DNA from: Melanocharis versteri
Taxonomy: Eukaryota; Chordata; Aves; Passeriformes; Melanocharitidae
Length of the DNA stretch: 64,000 nucleotides
Direction of reading: 5' to 3'
Assembly: GCA_013397845.1 (NCBI GenBank)
Contig: VZTG01001540.1
Location: forward strand, 1,130,754 to 1,194,753
The translations under genes and the position numbers were made by a program. Positions 49,201-61,700 of this stretch are shown one piece after another. Under the pieces are notes generated by a model, which had not been told where the DNA came from, did no database searches, and saw nothing but the letters and a program-made list of their open reading frames with translations. Within the stretch, counting starts at the first letter, position 1. The number at the start of each line of letters is the position of its first letter.

Positions 49201-50560
49201 TAAAGTGCTTGTGTACATATTCCAGAAGGATATGACATGTATTCAAAATTGGACTGTGGGCTGCCATAGAAAATTATATTAATGACAAAAAAGACTAATT
49301 ACCCAGCCAGGTGGATGCAGCAGTGGTGGGGAGCTCCAGGGAACTGTTATTGCATTTATATTCCTTGGAGTAATTGCCTCTATACTCCAGAAATTGCTCT
49401 GAGTGTCAAGCCATATGCACTTCAGAAGCACAAAAGTGTCATTTGCTATTTGCTAATTAGTCAGAGGGCTCTGATAACACTTGTTAAGGAAAAAGAAAAA
49501 GCAAGTGGGGCTGACTGTCTTAGCTGTCTTGTCCTCTTCAGTGAAACCTGCCCAAAATATACAGAGACACCGGCACCTGCAAGCAAAAGTCTCAGACTTA
49601 GGGGACTCAGGTCTGAGCCTTTTCACTATTTAGGGCTCCTGTTGATTGGCAAGATAGCCAAAAGAGAGGGGATGGCTTTCCCTTTCCTTCCCATGGTGCC
49701 CATGGGCACTTTTCACAAAAGACCCCAGTGGGTAAAGCCCAGAGTTAAGTATGAAGCCCAGAGTTAAGTAGGGATGAAGTTAAGTGTGTTGATCCCAGAG
49801 CTGCTAAACCTGCAGCAAGCAGGGAGGCGTGAGGCAGGCCAGTCTCTTGAGCCTCTTGAGCAGACACAGCAACTGAGCCCAGCTGCAGGAGTGCTACAGC
49901 TGCAGACAAAATGTGAGCTGAAAAGATCTATTCAAGTTTTGGGATGAGACAGAAAACATCTTCCCCATAGAGATGGGAAGCATTAGCACTGCTGTGCAAG
50001 GCTTTGTGCATGATTTTGTTTAGAGAACTGGTTCCAGCTCTGATCAGCTGTGTTTTAGTAAAAGATAAACTGAAACAGATGTGGTGAAAGGCTCTAAGGG
50101 TGATCAAGGCAATGGGATGTCTATCTTCCAGGTGGAGACTGAGTGACTTGTTTGGCTTAATGATATGAAGAAAACAGGACCTTCATGAAAAAATCGTGTG
50201 TTGAAATCACAGTGAGAGAAAATAACTATTAGGTTAAATGGCAGTGTTAATAGTAAAAAAAAGAAATGTTGGTGAAGAAAATTAGGTCAGAAATGAGAAT
50301 TTGTCTGATTACCTAAGAAATGACATCTGGCAGGAGCTTTCTAACAAAAGAAAGTGTCGAGTAGTTGGGATGGCTTCAGAAGGACCTTACTATGTGTATG
50401 GAAATGTTTATTTGACGCTGGGGATGTGCCTTCACATCCCTCAGATGCCCTTGAGCCCTCCTGGTGCGGTGACATGCCTCCTGCTGCCCATGCATTGCAG
50501 CCCATGTGAGGCACTGGAAGGCAAGCACCAGGCTCTACATGCTGTTGGATCCATGTTACA
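46260..50560. other. Intergenic, nothing recognised
   Basis: I see no supported gene. The 46.3-47.5 kb part reads like repeat-derived or old retroelement sequence but I could not assign it. A 161-codon open frame at 49282-49767 (+) has no domain, signal or repeat I recognise and is treated as chance. A short tandem duplication (CCCAGAGTTAAGTA-type unit) lies at about 49738-49770. Confidence 0.5.
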
Positions 50561-50562
50561 TT

Positions 50563-50800
50563 TCACAGAATCACAGAATCAATTAGGCAGGAAAAGACCT
50601 CTGAGGTCACCAAATCCAACCTATGACCAAACACCACCTTGTCAACTAGACCACGGCACAGAGTTCAGTGTACAGTCTTTCCTAAAACACCTCCAGGGAT
50701 GGTCACTCCACCACCTCCTTGGGCAGCCTATTTCAGTATCTTATCACCCTTTATGTAAAGAAATTGCTCCTAATGTCCAACCTAAAGCTCCCCTGGCACA
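50563..50800 (-). mobile_element. CR1 LINE 3' end, antisense
   Basis: The + strand starts TCACAGAATCACAGAATCAA, the reverse complement of the CR1 terminal repeat. It continues with AAAAGACCTCTGAGGTCACC (50591), CACCACCTTGTCAACTAGAC (about 50632) and CTAATGTCCAACCTAAAGCT (50770). It is about 240 bp and 5'-truncated. The 195-codon + strand frame at 50301-50888 runs antisense through it and is not a gene. Confidence 0.94.
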
Positions 50801-50804
50801 CAGT

Positions 50805-53115
50805 TCATTGTGCTGGGCAGCAGAATGCCTGCGTCTTTTTGTGTCTCTAGCCCTTGATTTCTGTACTGCCGTTTATCCCTTGCTGTAAAGCTGAGCTGGT
50901 ACAGCCAGGCTGCTTGGCAGATTGCTGGGAACATTAATGTCTGAAAGATGGTGAGGTGCTTGGATGCTGCAGTCATGAAGGTCATGTGAGTACATGAGGC
51001 AACCGGGCTGGGATTTCAAAAGCATGGAGGAAACTCTGCTGAAAGCCAGTGACACCTTTATTCCTGTATCCTGAGGAACTTTTGTAAATACTTTGCTCTG
51101 ACGGCAAAGAAAACACCTTTTTTTGCAACTGGTCCTTTGAAATTTTAGTGGGAAGAAGGGAGCAGGGGATGTACTAGCTGGCCTGCGGTTGGCATGGACC
51201 GAGGAGTTCTCCCCCATTTCTGTAGCCTCCTGTTGTACACTACAGACCCTCTCTCTGCCCTTTAGCACCCAACCACTTCTGCTCAGATCTTCATTCACCC
51301 ATGGTCTTGCAGAGTTACTTGTGGTGCATGCCGCTTAGAAATCTGATGCCTGTTAAAAAAAACTCCAAACACTAGTTTCTGTCCTCTGCCTTTTGGGAGA
51401 GTGTGTTAAAGCCTCTTCCCATTCCCAGCAAAAGCAGCTCAAGCTAAAATTATTATCCTCCAGATGTTCCCTCCCTCTGGCTGGTGGTCAGTTCCACAGT
51501 AATCAGCTGGTCTAAGTTTATCTGTACTAATGTATACTTTTGTGTAAACAGGAAGGAAAAGTGACATGGTGTTTGTGTAGTTTGGATATTGTTTGCAGGA
51601 CTCCTGAGGACTACTAAAGAATCACAGACGGGCAAGAGTGGGATGACAATTACTTCAACCTGGTGATGGTCTTCAGGATGCCACATGTTCTGTCAAACAT
51701 CTATGAGGAGATTGCACTGATCACAACTTATTTTTGGTGGTGGTTAGGATGTATCAGGAAAGGAAAGCAAAGGATCAAAGCTAAATAATTTCTGAATGAA
51801 AACCAGAGCAAACTAGCTGAAATGGGTTTTCATTTAGCTGAAATAGGTAGCACTACACTGCAGCACCTCTTCTCCTACCCACGCCCTTGGACTTTCTGCT
51901 GAAGTTTCCCTCTGAGAGCTAGTTAATGATTTTTGCCTCACTTCTGATAGAAGAAAGATAGCCAACTTGTATGGCTTTGATTCCTGTCTCATTTATCTCT
52001 GCATGCTGCATCTGTGGCTTTACTGAGGTTATTTCTCAAATAATGGGTTCTGCAGTGCTCTAAATGTTACCCAAGCACAGATCTAAGGAATTAATAGACT
52101 TAGAGGATCTAGTCAATATAACAACAACAACAAAAAGACCAATTTCCTCCCGGTCAGCGGCCTAATCAGTTTTATCACAGCTCATGCATTATCAGCACTT
52201 GCTTTTTGATCAAGACACGTTTAGGCTTAGGGTTTGCCACTGCAGTTTGTCTGCTTAATTCAATTACTTCTTTGATCACTTCTGAGAGAAGTACTTGTAG
52301 ATTAAATTCCCATTTAGGTTTTATTGGACATGAGCAAAAAACTCTCCTTTCCCTCATTTCCTGGGATTTCAGCAGCAACCTGAAGTGTGTCTTTATTTGC
52401 ACAGACATCAACCAGAAGTCATTAATCCCTCCTGAGGGCTTTCAAATGCGAGAACAAGTTGCTCTCTTTCCCCACAAACCTCAGTTATCTGCTGGGAAAT
52501 ACAAGAGCCCCTCTCACTCCCCCTGAAATGACACACACCCCTTCTAAAGCCATAACTTGGACCCCACAACTCTGCTGCACTGTTTTATAGCCATTGTGTC
52601 AGATATAACACAGACATGCAGTCTGGAGTGACAGAGGCCAGTGGATAGATTTTATTTGTGGCAGAGCTTCAGAAACAGCAAAATGATGGGTTCCCTAAAG
52701 GAGCTGCAGACTCAGATTTCAATAAAACGCCATGAGATGATCAGTGTATGAGTACCCAGAGAGCAAGTCACATGGGGCTGCAACAAATGGGCTGAAGAAG
52801 ATACAAGCTGCTCTCAGGCAGCTCGGGCTTCTTTCCCTCCTAGTGCATTTGACACCACAAGACCTTTATGCTTCCATTCAAGGACACTTTGGGCTAATAT
52901 CTGGAGGAGAGAGCTGATTGGTTGTACTTTATTCCCTTCATCAGCTTCTGGGACCCTCTGAACTGGATGGCAAGAATAACAAAGATTTTTTTTTTCCAAG
53001 TCAGAATATCTGTAGCGCCTCACTGATTATTTTTAATCAGTTGTGAGTCTTGAGGCTAACTGTATTATGTAGCTCATTGTCTTGGTTATTGTGTCATGGT
53101 CATATTGGTGGGAAT
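50805..53115. other. Intergenic, nothing recognised
   Basis: The largest open frame is 141 codons on the minus strand (50873-51298), with no recognisable homology. There is a short (AAC)n run near 52122-52134. Confidence 0.5.
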
Positions 53116-53120
53116 GATTT

Positions 53121-53172
53121 TTATAACCAATAAATATTATATAACCAATAAACATTTTATAACAAATAAACA
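53121..53172. repeat. AT-rich ~20-bp imperfect tandem repeat
   Basis: Three imperfect copies of TATAACCAATAAAYATTDTA-like sequence begin at about 53122, 53140 and 53159. They contain several AATAAA hexamers; without a gene context these are not called poly(A) signals. Confidence 0.8.
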
Positions 53173-53179
53173 GGACATT

Positions 53180-54265
53180 ACTGTAACACATTGATCAGTG
53201 TGGTGAAGAAATGCTAAATAAATTTGTGAACATGCAACAAGAGATAAAACAAGTTTAAAGAGCTAGTTCTTCACAGTCTGTCCTCAATCTCATTTCTGGA
53301 TGCCCTCTTGCTTTTCCTAAGCTGTGTGAGAACAAAAAAGGAAAGCTAATAGGAAAGCAAGAGCACTGATTTTAGCTATAAGAAGCATTAATCCCACCTT
53401 TTGATGCACAGTTGAATGAAACTATGGCTTTGTAGGGCAGCTGTGTTCTGTTCAACAGCAAGGAACTGTTAATTAAGTCTCATTTAATCTCAGTCTTACA
53501 TGACAGTCCAGAGTGCCCCCACCATGCATTCAGCCCAGCTGAAGAGTTCTGAGTGCACCTCCACCCTCTCCAGCTCTTGGTTGCCCAAAACATCCCTATA
53601 CCCACTGACATCTCCTTCTATCTTATCTCTGCCCTCTCATCTCTCTCACCAGAGCTGTTGGTGCTTAGCTAAACCATTCCCACAGCTCCATTTGTGAGGG
53701 GCCATTGCCCTGGCCCCTTCCCAGGCCCTGAAATAACACCTGAGAAGCTGGTCCAGGTGTACATGTCAAAAAGCCAATACAGAAGGTTTTTTCTTCTGCA
53801 AGATTTTTTATTTTTCAGTGATAGTTTGTAAGCCTCATTTTAGCTTGACCTCAGGTAAACTCCAGAGCTGTAGGCAGGATTTGGCATGGTTGAACATAAT
53901 ACTTTTCTTCTACTTTCAGCTTGCAGCCCTCAACATTTCTATGGTAAGTTGCTTCTGTTTATTTTAGTTCATGTTTAATATAGAATATACTTAAGAAATG
54001 TGGAAGAGCATCAAGCTGTAAAATAGTCCTTAAGTGAGTCATGAGGCCTAAATAGCTCTGCTGAAAAACCAAGAGCATTTCCCAGGCCTTACCCCCTCCA
54101 TGGCCACCCACACTTCTTGTGCACTGCCAGTTCCTCCCTACCCTACAGGGGAAATAGAGCTGCTGAAAAATCCTGCTCGGTGAGGTGTGCTGAGGTCATA
54201 AGCATGGCCTCACCATATTTCATGTGACCCTTATGATTTAAGGGATATTTCACATTACTAAATTA
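53180..54265. other. Intergenic, nothing recognised
   Basis: No gene, RNA gene or repeat can be supported. Confidence 0.5.
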
Positions 54266-54269
54266 TTTT

Positions 54270-55700
54270 GTATGTGGAAGGGCGTTTCAATGCACTCCTG
54301 TTCTCTAATGAACTGGAGTCACAAGTGCACATCGTTGAGTCATGTCCAGCTTTAATCCACCAGCCCCCCAAAGTCCTTCTCAGCAGAGGTGCTCTCATCC
54401 TTTCATTCCCCAGCCTGTAATGATACCGGGAGTTACCCTGACCTGTGTGCAGTACCTCGCACTTGGCATTGTTGAACCTCATGAGATTCACATGGGCCCA
54501 CTTCTCAAGCTTGTCCCTCTGGATGGCATCCCATCCTTCAGGTGTGTCAGCCACACCACTCAGCTTGGTGTCATCTGCAAATGTGCTGAGGGTGCACCCG
54601 ATCCTGTTGTTTCTGTCATTAATGAAGACATTAAGTAACACTGGTCTCAGTACAAACCCCTGAGGGATACTCCCTGCCACTGATGTCCATCTGTACATTG
54701 AGCCATTGATCACAACCCTCTGGATGTGACTATCCAATCGATTTCTTATCCACCAAGCCATCCACCCATCCAATCCATCTTTCACCAGTTTAGTCAGAAG
54801 GATGTTTGTGGGGAACTGTGTCAAAGGCCTTACAGAAGTCCAGATAAATGACGTCTGTGGCCCTTCCCTTGTCCACTGATGCAGTCACTCCATCATAGAA
54901 GGCCACTGGGTTGGCCAGGCAGGATTTGCCATTGGTGAAGCTATGCTGGTCATATCCTTGTCTTTTGTGTGCCTTAGCACAGCTTCTAGGAGGATCTATC
55001 TGTGCCATGACCTTCCCAGGCTCAGGCGTGAGGCTGACAGGTTGGTAGCTGCCAAGGTGCTCCTTTCCACCCTTTCGAAACATGGGTGCAATGTTTCCCT
55101 TTCTCCAGTCACCAGGGGGCTCATCTGACTGCCATGAGCCTTTGAATATCGTGAAGAGTGGCATGGCAACTACATCAGCCTGTTCTCTTGGGACTCTGGG
55201 ATGAATCTCATCAGGCCCCATAGACTTATGTATGTTCAGGTTCTTCATGTGGTCACGAACCTGACCTTGTCCTGCAGTGGGAAGGGCTTTGCTCCCTCAG
55301 TCCCCATCTTGCATTCCACCCACTTGAGAGGTGTGGGAAGAGAGGCTGGCACTGAGCATTGAGGCAAAAGATTCATTGAGTACATCAGCCTTCCCCTCAT
55401 CCACGGTTGCCAGTATGCCGGCCGTGTTTCTCGGGGCAGTACACTTTCTTTGACGTTCCTTTTCTGGTTGACACGTAGAACTGGTTAACTGGTAGAAGCC
55501 CTCACTGTCACTTGTTGTTTCCTTTGCCAGGTTCAGCTCCAGCTTTGCCTTGACCTTCCTCACCCACTCTATTACCTGGCGCAAGGAGTTTCCCTCCATG
55601 CATTCCAGGATTCTTCTGGTTTGTCTACAGCCCACTGTGCTACACGTCCAGCAGATGCTAGGGTGGTTGAAGTCTCCCAGCACGACCAGAGCCTAGTTCT
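54270..55700 (-). mobile_element. CR1 LINE fragment: ORF2 endonuclease C-terminus plus reverse transcriptase, disrupted
   Basis: This is the longest CR1 piece in the window, read on the minus strand. From 55683 down it encodes MLGDFNHPSICW, the end of the AP-endonuclease domain. At 55248-54790 comes the pre-RT and early RT segment, with NIHKSMGPDEIHPRV and later YLDFCKAFDTVPH. At 54824-54258 comes the RT palm with an intact FADDTKLSG (54555-54581 region) and EKWAHVNLMRFN. The first two blocks share a frame but are separated by stop(s) at 55249-55296. The palm block is in another frame, so there is at least one frameshift near 54810. No CR1 3' UTR or terminal repeat follows at the low-coordinate end, so the fragment is truncated at both ends. 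It is not active. Confidence 0.93.
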
Positions 55701-55704
55701 TGCA

Positions 55705-58700
55705 AATCCATCTAAAAGAAAGGCATATATGTTTTCAAATCACTAAAATCTACATTTTATAATTAACTCTGTAGAAATGTGGTGTGTATAACTGGTATTG
55801 TCTAAAAATATAGTTTAGAAATTACTCTTATTTAAAAAAAATTGCAAAACAGCTAAATGAAGAGTTGCAAAACGTTATTTGTTTTGGAAACAACTTTTCC
55901 TGACATTTATACATGTTCATGTAATTTATTATTGAGTTGTGACAATTTAGAAGGTTGTACTTACATGGTAATAAAAGATGCTTTGTCTTCTATTTAAACA
56001 TATCACCAGAAAATAATACTGATATATTTATGATTTTTAGCTCCAGGTTCAAGTTGTTGAAGAAATACAAAGTATATATTTTGAACATGATTTGTACCCT
56101 GTTTTCCTTTTCTTTTCCTAAGCTGTCCACTACCTCTCCATCAGAGTTCTTGATGATGTTCCATAAATTATGTTAAAGGTTTTAGCGGCATTGTAAGCAT
56201 TGTAACTTAGATGATTTCAAAAAATGAGTTGTGACTCTTTTCCGTGCGTTTAAAAGATAAAGTTACAGTTACTACAGGCAGCAAGAGAAATTGATAACTT
56301 CTGCATCAACAGGAAACCCAATAGCAGCGGAGCCTGGGTGCTTGATGGTTTAGGGAAGTTTACTGGGGTTTCAATATGTGCTGCACAAAGTCAGAGCAGC
56401 TCCTGTGATGTCTTTGTGCTGTCATTGCCACCAGGGAAATCTGCCATCTCAGTAAATTTCTCACTGATTTTTCAAATCCTACCCCTAATGCATAGTCAAT
56501 AAGAGGTATGTTTGCTGTGGGAGATTTCTCTGTGGGTATATGCTGTAAGTATGATGGAAATGGAGCATGTTTTGCTCCCTGTCCCCATTCCTTCATCCCG
56601 TGTCTCCTGTTCTGGGTCTCAAAGGAGGAGCCAGGATTTGGTGCCTGCCTGTCAGTGGGAGGGATGCTGCAAGTGTCCCCTCCAGAGCTGCCTTTTAGGG
56701 AGGTGTTTATCCCACTCAAACTCATTGCACATTTACAAACCTGGTCTTCATGAATTAGGACAATGACTCACTACCCGACTGAACTTTCTGAAATCGGTGG
56801 ACTATTTATTGCATTTAATTTTGATAGTGTGCTGTGTAGGTAATTAACTCATTAGTTTTTGTTTCATTTCTGTTTCTAAATAAAAGAAGCTTGTAGGCAT
56901 CAGTAGATGTTTCGTGAAGTTGCCACTGTTTTGGACACTGAGGGATAAATCAAAACATCTGGCTGGGCTCGTGTTCTGAGGAGCTGCTGCACGACTGAGT
57001 ATCTTTCAGGATGAAAAGATGTGATAAAGGGCATGGCAAAGTACTGTACATATGCATCACTGTGATGACCGTGGTAGCAGTGTCACCCAGGGCTGACGGC
57101 CTGGCCCCAGGGGAGACATTCAGTGCTTTGGTGATAACCATGAGGGTGTCAGGTCAGGATTGACGTGTGTGTTTGTGTGGTGTCACAAATGGAATCAGGC
57201 TGGTAATCTCTGCGGAGTCTCTTGAAGCCATCTTTCCAAATCAAGGAGCCAATGCAGATTTCAAGCCAAATTCAGACCAATTTTTCCCCTTCTCTAAACA
57301 GGAAAAGAATACCTGAAGTAAATGTGTTATAAAATCAGTGTTGGCAGCATTGCGTTGAAAGGAAAATTATCCCATTAATTTCTATTTAACAATTATTGCA
57401 GAATGGAAATGTCATAACCATCTTGGTGTATTTACTAGAGTACGGCGTGCAATTTATCTGTGGCATCAATAAAATAAAAATCCCTTATAGGCAGATACCA
57501 TCAGCACACACCTTGTTTGCTGCTTTTAGTTAAAGCAGAGCTATTGGCTATCCAGGAAGGTCTTTATGGATCCAAATGCCAGAGATCATGGCTATTTACC
57601 CAGCTGTCACTCTTGTAGCTGCACACACACTCAGCTGCTGTAGCACTTGTTGTATGCTCCTCTCGCTTGTAAATATGTTCCTCTTGGTGGTATTTTCACG
57701 TGCAATCTGGGGCACAGCAGGCTTCTAAATTTTGATTACATTTATGGGTATTTTACTGCTGTCAGACCGATACTCCAGAAGTGCCCTTTCTTTGCCCTGA
57801 TAATTTCGCTGTGCTTGTGCTTCTTGGTGGCACCTTTAATTTAAATTTTGTCTTCAACTATAGAAGTGCTTCGTGTGTTTGCTTGAATATCTGCTCAAAG
57901 ATACCACTACTGCTTAGTTAAATGTACAACAACCCAACATTCCAATAAAATTAAGCTTTAATTCTAGGTCTGATGAACCTTAGAAGTACATTTTATGAAC
58001 GCAGTCCAGACAATCAACTGATACTAAAAATCTGCATCTGAGGAAATGTTGACCGTATCCCTGTCCCTGGGGCTGCCATGGGCTCCACTTTAGGGTGGTG
58101 AAGAGGATTGAGTTTGAAGCCAAGCTGAGACAAAGGGCTTGTGTAGCATTTGCCCAGTCCCAAAGGATGCAGGGACACCTGTCCAACATCCCTGCCTGTG
58201 GCTCCAAAGCGGAGCCAGTCTCACGAGGCTCAGCCCAGAGCTGCTACTGCTCCTCAGAGCAGAGCTGTGCCATGGTGTAATGGGAAAGGGAGAGTACAGC
58301 AAAAAGGAAGGGGATGGCTCTCAGCACAGCTCTCTCTCAAGACATTTATTTTCGAAGTGTCTACATAACACCTCATCTCTCTCATTTGAATCCCTGCTAT
58401 ACTTTCAATTGCAGCCTGGAACATTGTGAACCACAGTTAGGGAAAAAAAAGGTTTTAAATGGGGAAATTCTGAGAACGTGTTCACTAGTATAAATGTTTG
58501 GATGTGGGTAGTTATTTAATCCTTCACAGGAAAATTGGGCATTCGCATTCTCACAGTTTTGTTGGGAGAGAAACGCCGGGCACAGAAGGGTCTCAGCAGC
58601 TCCTCCTTAGTAGGTGTCTGTCCAGAAGCAATCCGTGTTACCTGGTGAAGCCTTCATGCCTTCAGCAAGAGCTGCCTTTCCTAAACCCGTGGGGGATTGC

Positions 58701-61700
58701 AACACTGTTCCTGCGTGTGCATGGTGCGGCTGTAGCTGAGGGGCAGCGGCTGTCAGCACGGGCAGCAGCGGGAGAGAACAGAGAGGCATTCGGGTATCTG
58801 AAATACCTGCAAAGGGCTGTAGTGCCCTGCTTAAATTTAACTTCCCCGCTGCACTACGATCAACAACCCCACTCTGTACAGCATGGGTTAAACTAGGAAA
58901 TGGGCTCCCCTTTGGAAGTGGCAAGCAAATCAAAAAAGTGCTGTCCCACACTCACAATCTCATCAGAGCTCCAGTGAGATGTTAATGGATGGCAGAGCAA
59001 AGGCCGGGCTGTGTCACTGCTCAAAAAAGGAAAGAGAGAGAAACCAAATGTGTCAGAGGACATATATTCTTGGCAATACGATTAAAGTCTCAGATCTAAA
59101 AATAATACATCATGGCTGTCTGTGTATAAATAATAAAATAATAAACCAGTGTTATCTTCAAAGTGTTCGTACAAGTGTCAGAGAGTAAACTCTGAACTTT
59201 CCCAAAGCTGGTGCCAAGTGTGTTAACACCTCTGAACGGTTAAGGCAGGGCAGCAGGGCCCAGGAGCCAGGGTACCCGGGCAGAGATGTGGGTGCTGGAG
59301 GGCAGGTGCCCCCTCCTTGCCTGTGCTCAGTGTGCAGAACAGGCTATCATCTCCAGGCACAGCAAAAGCAGCAAGTGGGCAGAGGGGAAACCCCAAAGCA
59401 CCCAAAGTGTCTGCTCTGCCCTGTCCTAGGCGTCTGTGCAGGTTACAGGGTGATATGGTGCACAGCTGCAGGATGTTTACAGCAAGCTGAGTCACCCTTC
59501 AAGCTCTATCTCTGATGGGATTTCAGTCACCTACTTCACAAGAAGGCACTTTAGATTTAGGTACCTTAACCTTGAATTGCTTCCTGGCCTAAGTACTCCC
59601 TGTAGGAGAAACACTGGCTTCTTGCAAGTGAGATTTTATTCCCAGTCTCTTTAAAATGCCTTTGAGTTCATGCAGGGGTGAAATCAAACAGCAATTAAAT
59701 AAAGCCCAACAGGAAGAAAAATTGTCATGAACAATGACTTCTAATGACTGCCTGTAACCAAATAATTTAGCCTGTCTGAGCAGAGCAGTCAGTTCCTTTA
59801 AAACTTTCCAGTGTGGCTGTCCAAGGCTCGTTTTGCAAGAGTAGAGAACAGAGGTAAACGAGCCTTTAAACATTTTGAAAAAAGCCAGTGAGGGTTTCTA
59901 AGCTGCTGTAAAACGTGAGGTTAGAAGGGAATGGTAATTTTCAGGCTGCAAGGAGAAAACAAAGTACTGGATTTCCACAAGCACTGGGGCACCTGCACTG
60001 ATTTTGCCTGGAACGGCACCACAGAATTTGCATCTCTCCAGGGCTGTTGTTTCTGTGCCATGTGAATTCTGGTGGAGAGCTATACTTTTGTGTAGGCTGC
60101 TGGCCGATTACTACAAGTGAGAATTACCAATGCTGTGATGCAGAGTGGGTTAAGTAGGTCCACAGCATCACTTCTGTTGGAGAACCATGTCCTTCAGTCA
60201 TATGGAATTGGGACAATTTCCAGCCCCTGCTAGCTGCACTTTAGGTGTCCATTTTCTTTATTATTGCATGTTTAGGGTCCTTAAACATACAAACCATAGC
60301 AATAGCCACAAATAACAATGATGAGTCTTTCTGAAGAGCTTCTACTGGAATTGCACACAGGATAGAAACATGGGAGGAAGGGTGAGGATTGAGGTTAAAG
60401 CAATAAGTCCTTGCAGCTACCTGGTTTGGGCAGGTGTGGGGAGGGCCCTTCTCTCTTCCCTCCTGACAGCAGTGACTGCTGCTGTGATTAATCCCCTCAA
60501 CTGAGACTTCCTCCTCTGCTTGTGGCTGACAGCCCACCTCCCCACAGCCCCTTGTACCACCTTCAGAAGCTCTCACACCTCTCTGGATCTGTAGTTCTGT
60601 GCCATGAAGGTACCTGTTTCGCCTGAATCACCTGAGTAGTGGAGCTGATGTAAATGACTAGTCCTGGCCAGCACTGAGCAGCATTGCACCTGCCCTTGAC
60701 TCAGTTTTTATGAGACGTCTTCACTATAACTTTCTGATTTACGTACACCCCAAATTACTTTTTCTTCGCTAAACATTGCCTTATAACTAACATTTTGTTT
60801 TCAGCAGGAAGAAGCTGCATCCCTAAGAATAGTGAAACTCCAGGGCTGCACATTAGCTCTGCTTACAGTCAGTGAGGCACAGCTCTCCCAGGGCAGCTGG
60901 GTGAGACTGTGCACGTCCCTGGCTGCTGGGCACCTCGGCATGCTGGCTCAGCACCACTGCTCAGTGCAGCAGGGCTGGAAGTGGCATTTTTGGTGGCATC
61001 ATTTCAAATACCTGCCCGGCAAGCCCCAGCCTGAGGCACCCCTCTGGACAGAGCCCCACTGTGGTGGTGCTTCCCCCCCCCCCATGGCTTCTTTAGTGCG
61101 CCGGGCGCAATGGCTCCTCTTCACTTCCTGACCTCACATCCCTCACTGCAGGACAAAACCCAGACAAAAATATCACCTTGTTCGTACATAATAAAAAAGT
61201 CATTTTCACCCCAAACCAGGACTAGTTTTGCTCTGAAGCTGGCTTGCTCTCAATGGAAAATGGGCCTGATACTGCTTTAACAAAATGTGCAGAAGTGAAC
61301 CCATTTGTTTATACTGAGCTAGGAAAATCCCTTCACTTTGCTGTAGTTACAAATGTTTTTCACACTACTGTTCAGGACTTCTGCTTTTAATGTCTGGCCT
61401 AAAAGACTGCTCTCTCCAGCCGTCGAGGACTTACTAACCCCATTTATGGGAAATGGTTGTGCACTGACTCAGAGGGAAGAATGACACTTATTGAATCACC
61501 AGCACCAGCATCCCATGGGTTTTCCTTGGAGGCCTCTCAACTAAATATTAGCTAGGAAAACACAGGGCCATAGGGACTGCTGCCTCGACTGCAGCCAGCG
61601 GCTCACCTATCATCGTTCTGTCCACACAGACATGCCTGTAACCCACGGAGCCCAGGCTCTGCCTTGGCGCGGGGTCAGGCACCGCAGCTTTGCATCCAAA

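Noticed and set aside
49282..49767. 161-codon open frame on the + strand
   Set aside because: No domain, splice context, promoter or homology is visible. In 64 kb with six frames, one or two frames of this length are expected by chance.
50301..50888. 195-codon open frame on the + strand, the longest in the window
   Set aside because: It runs antisense through a CR1 3' end (50563-50800), has no recognisable domain, and its peptide is explained by reverse-complement repeat sequence.
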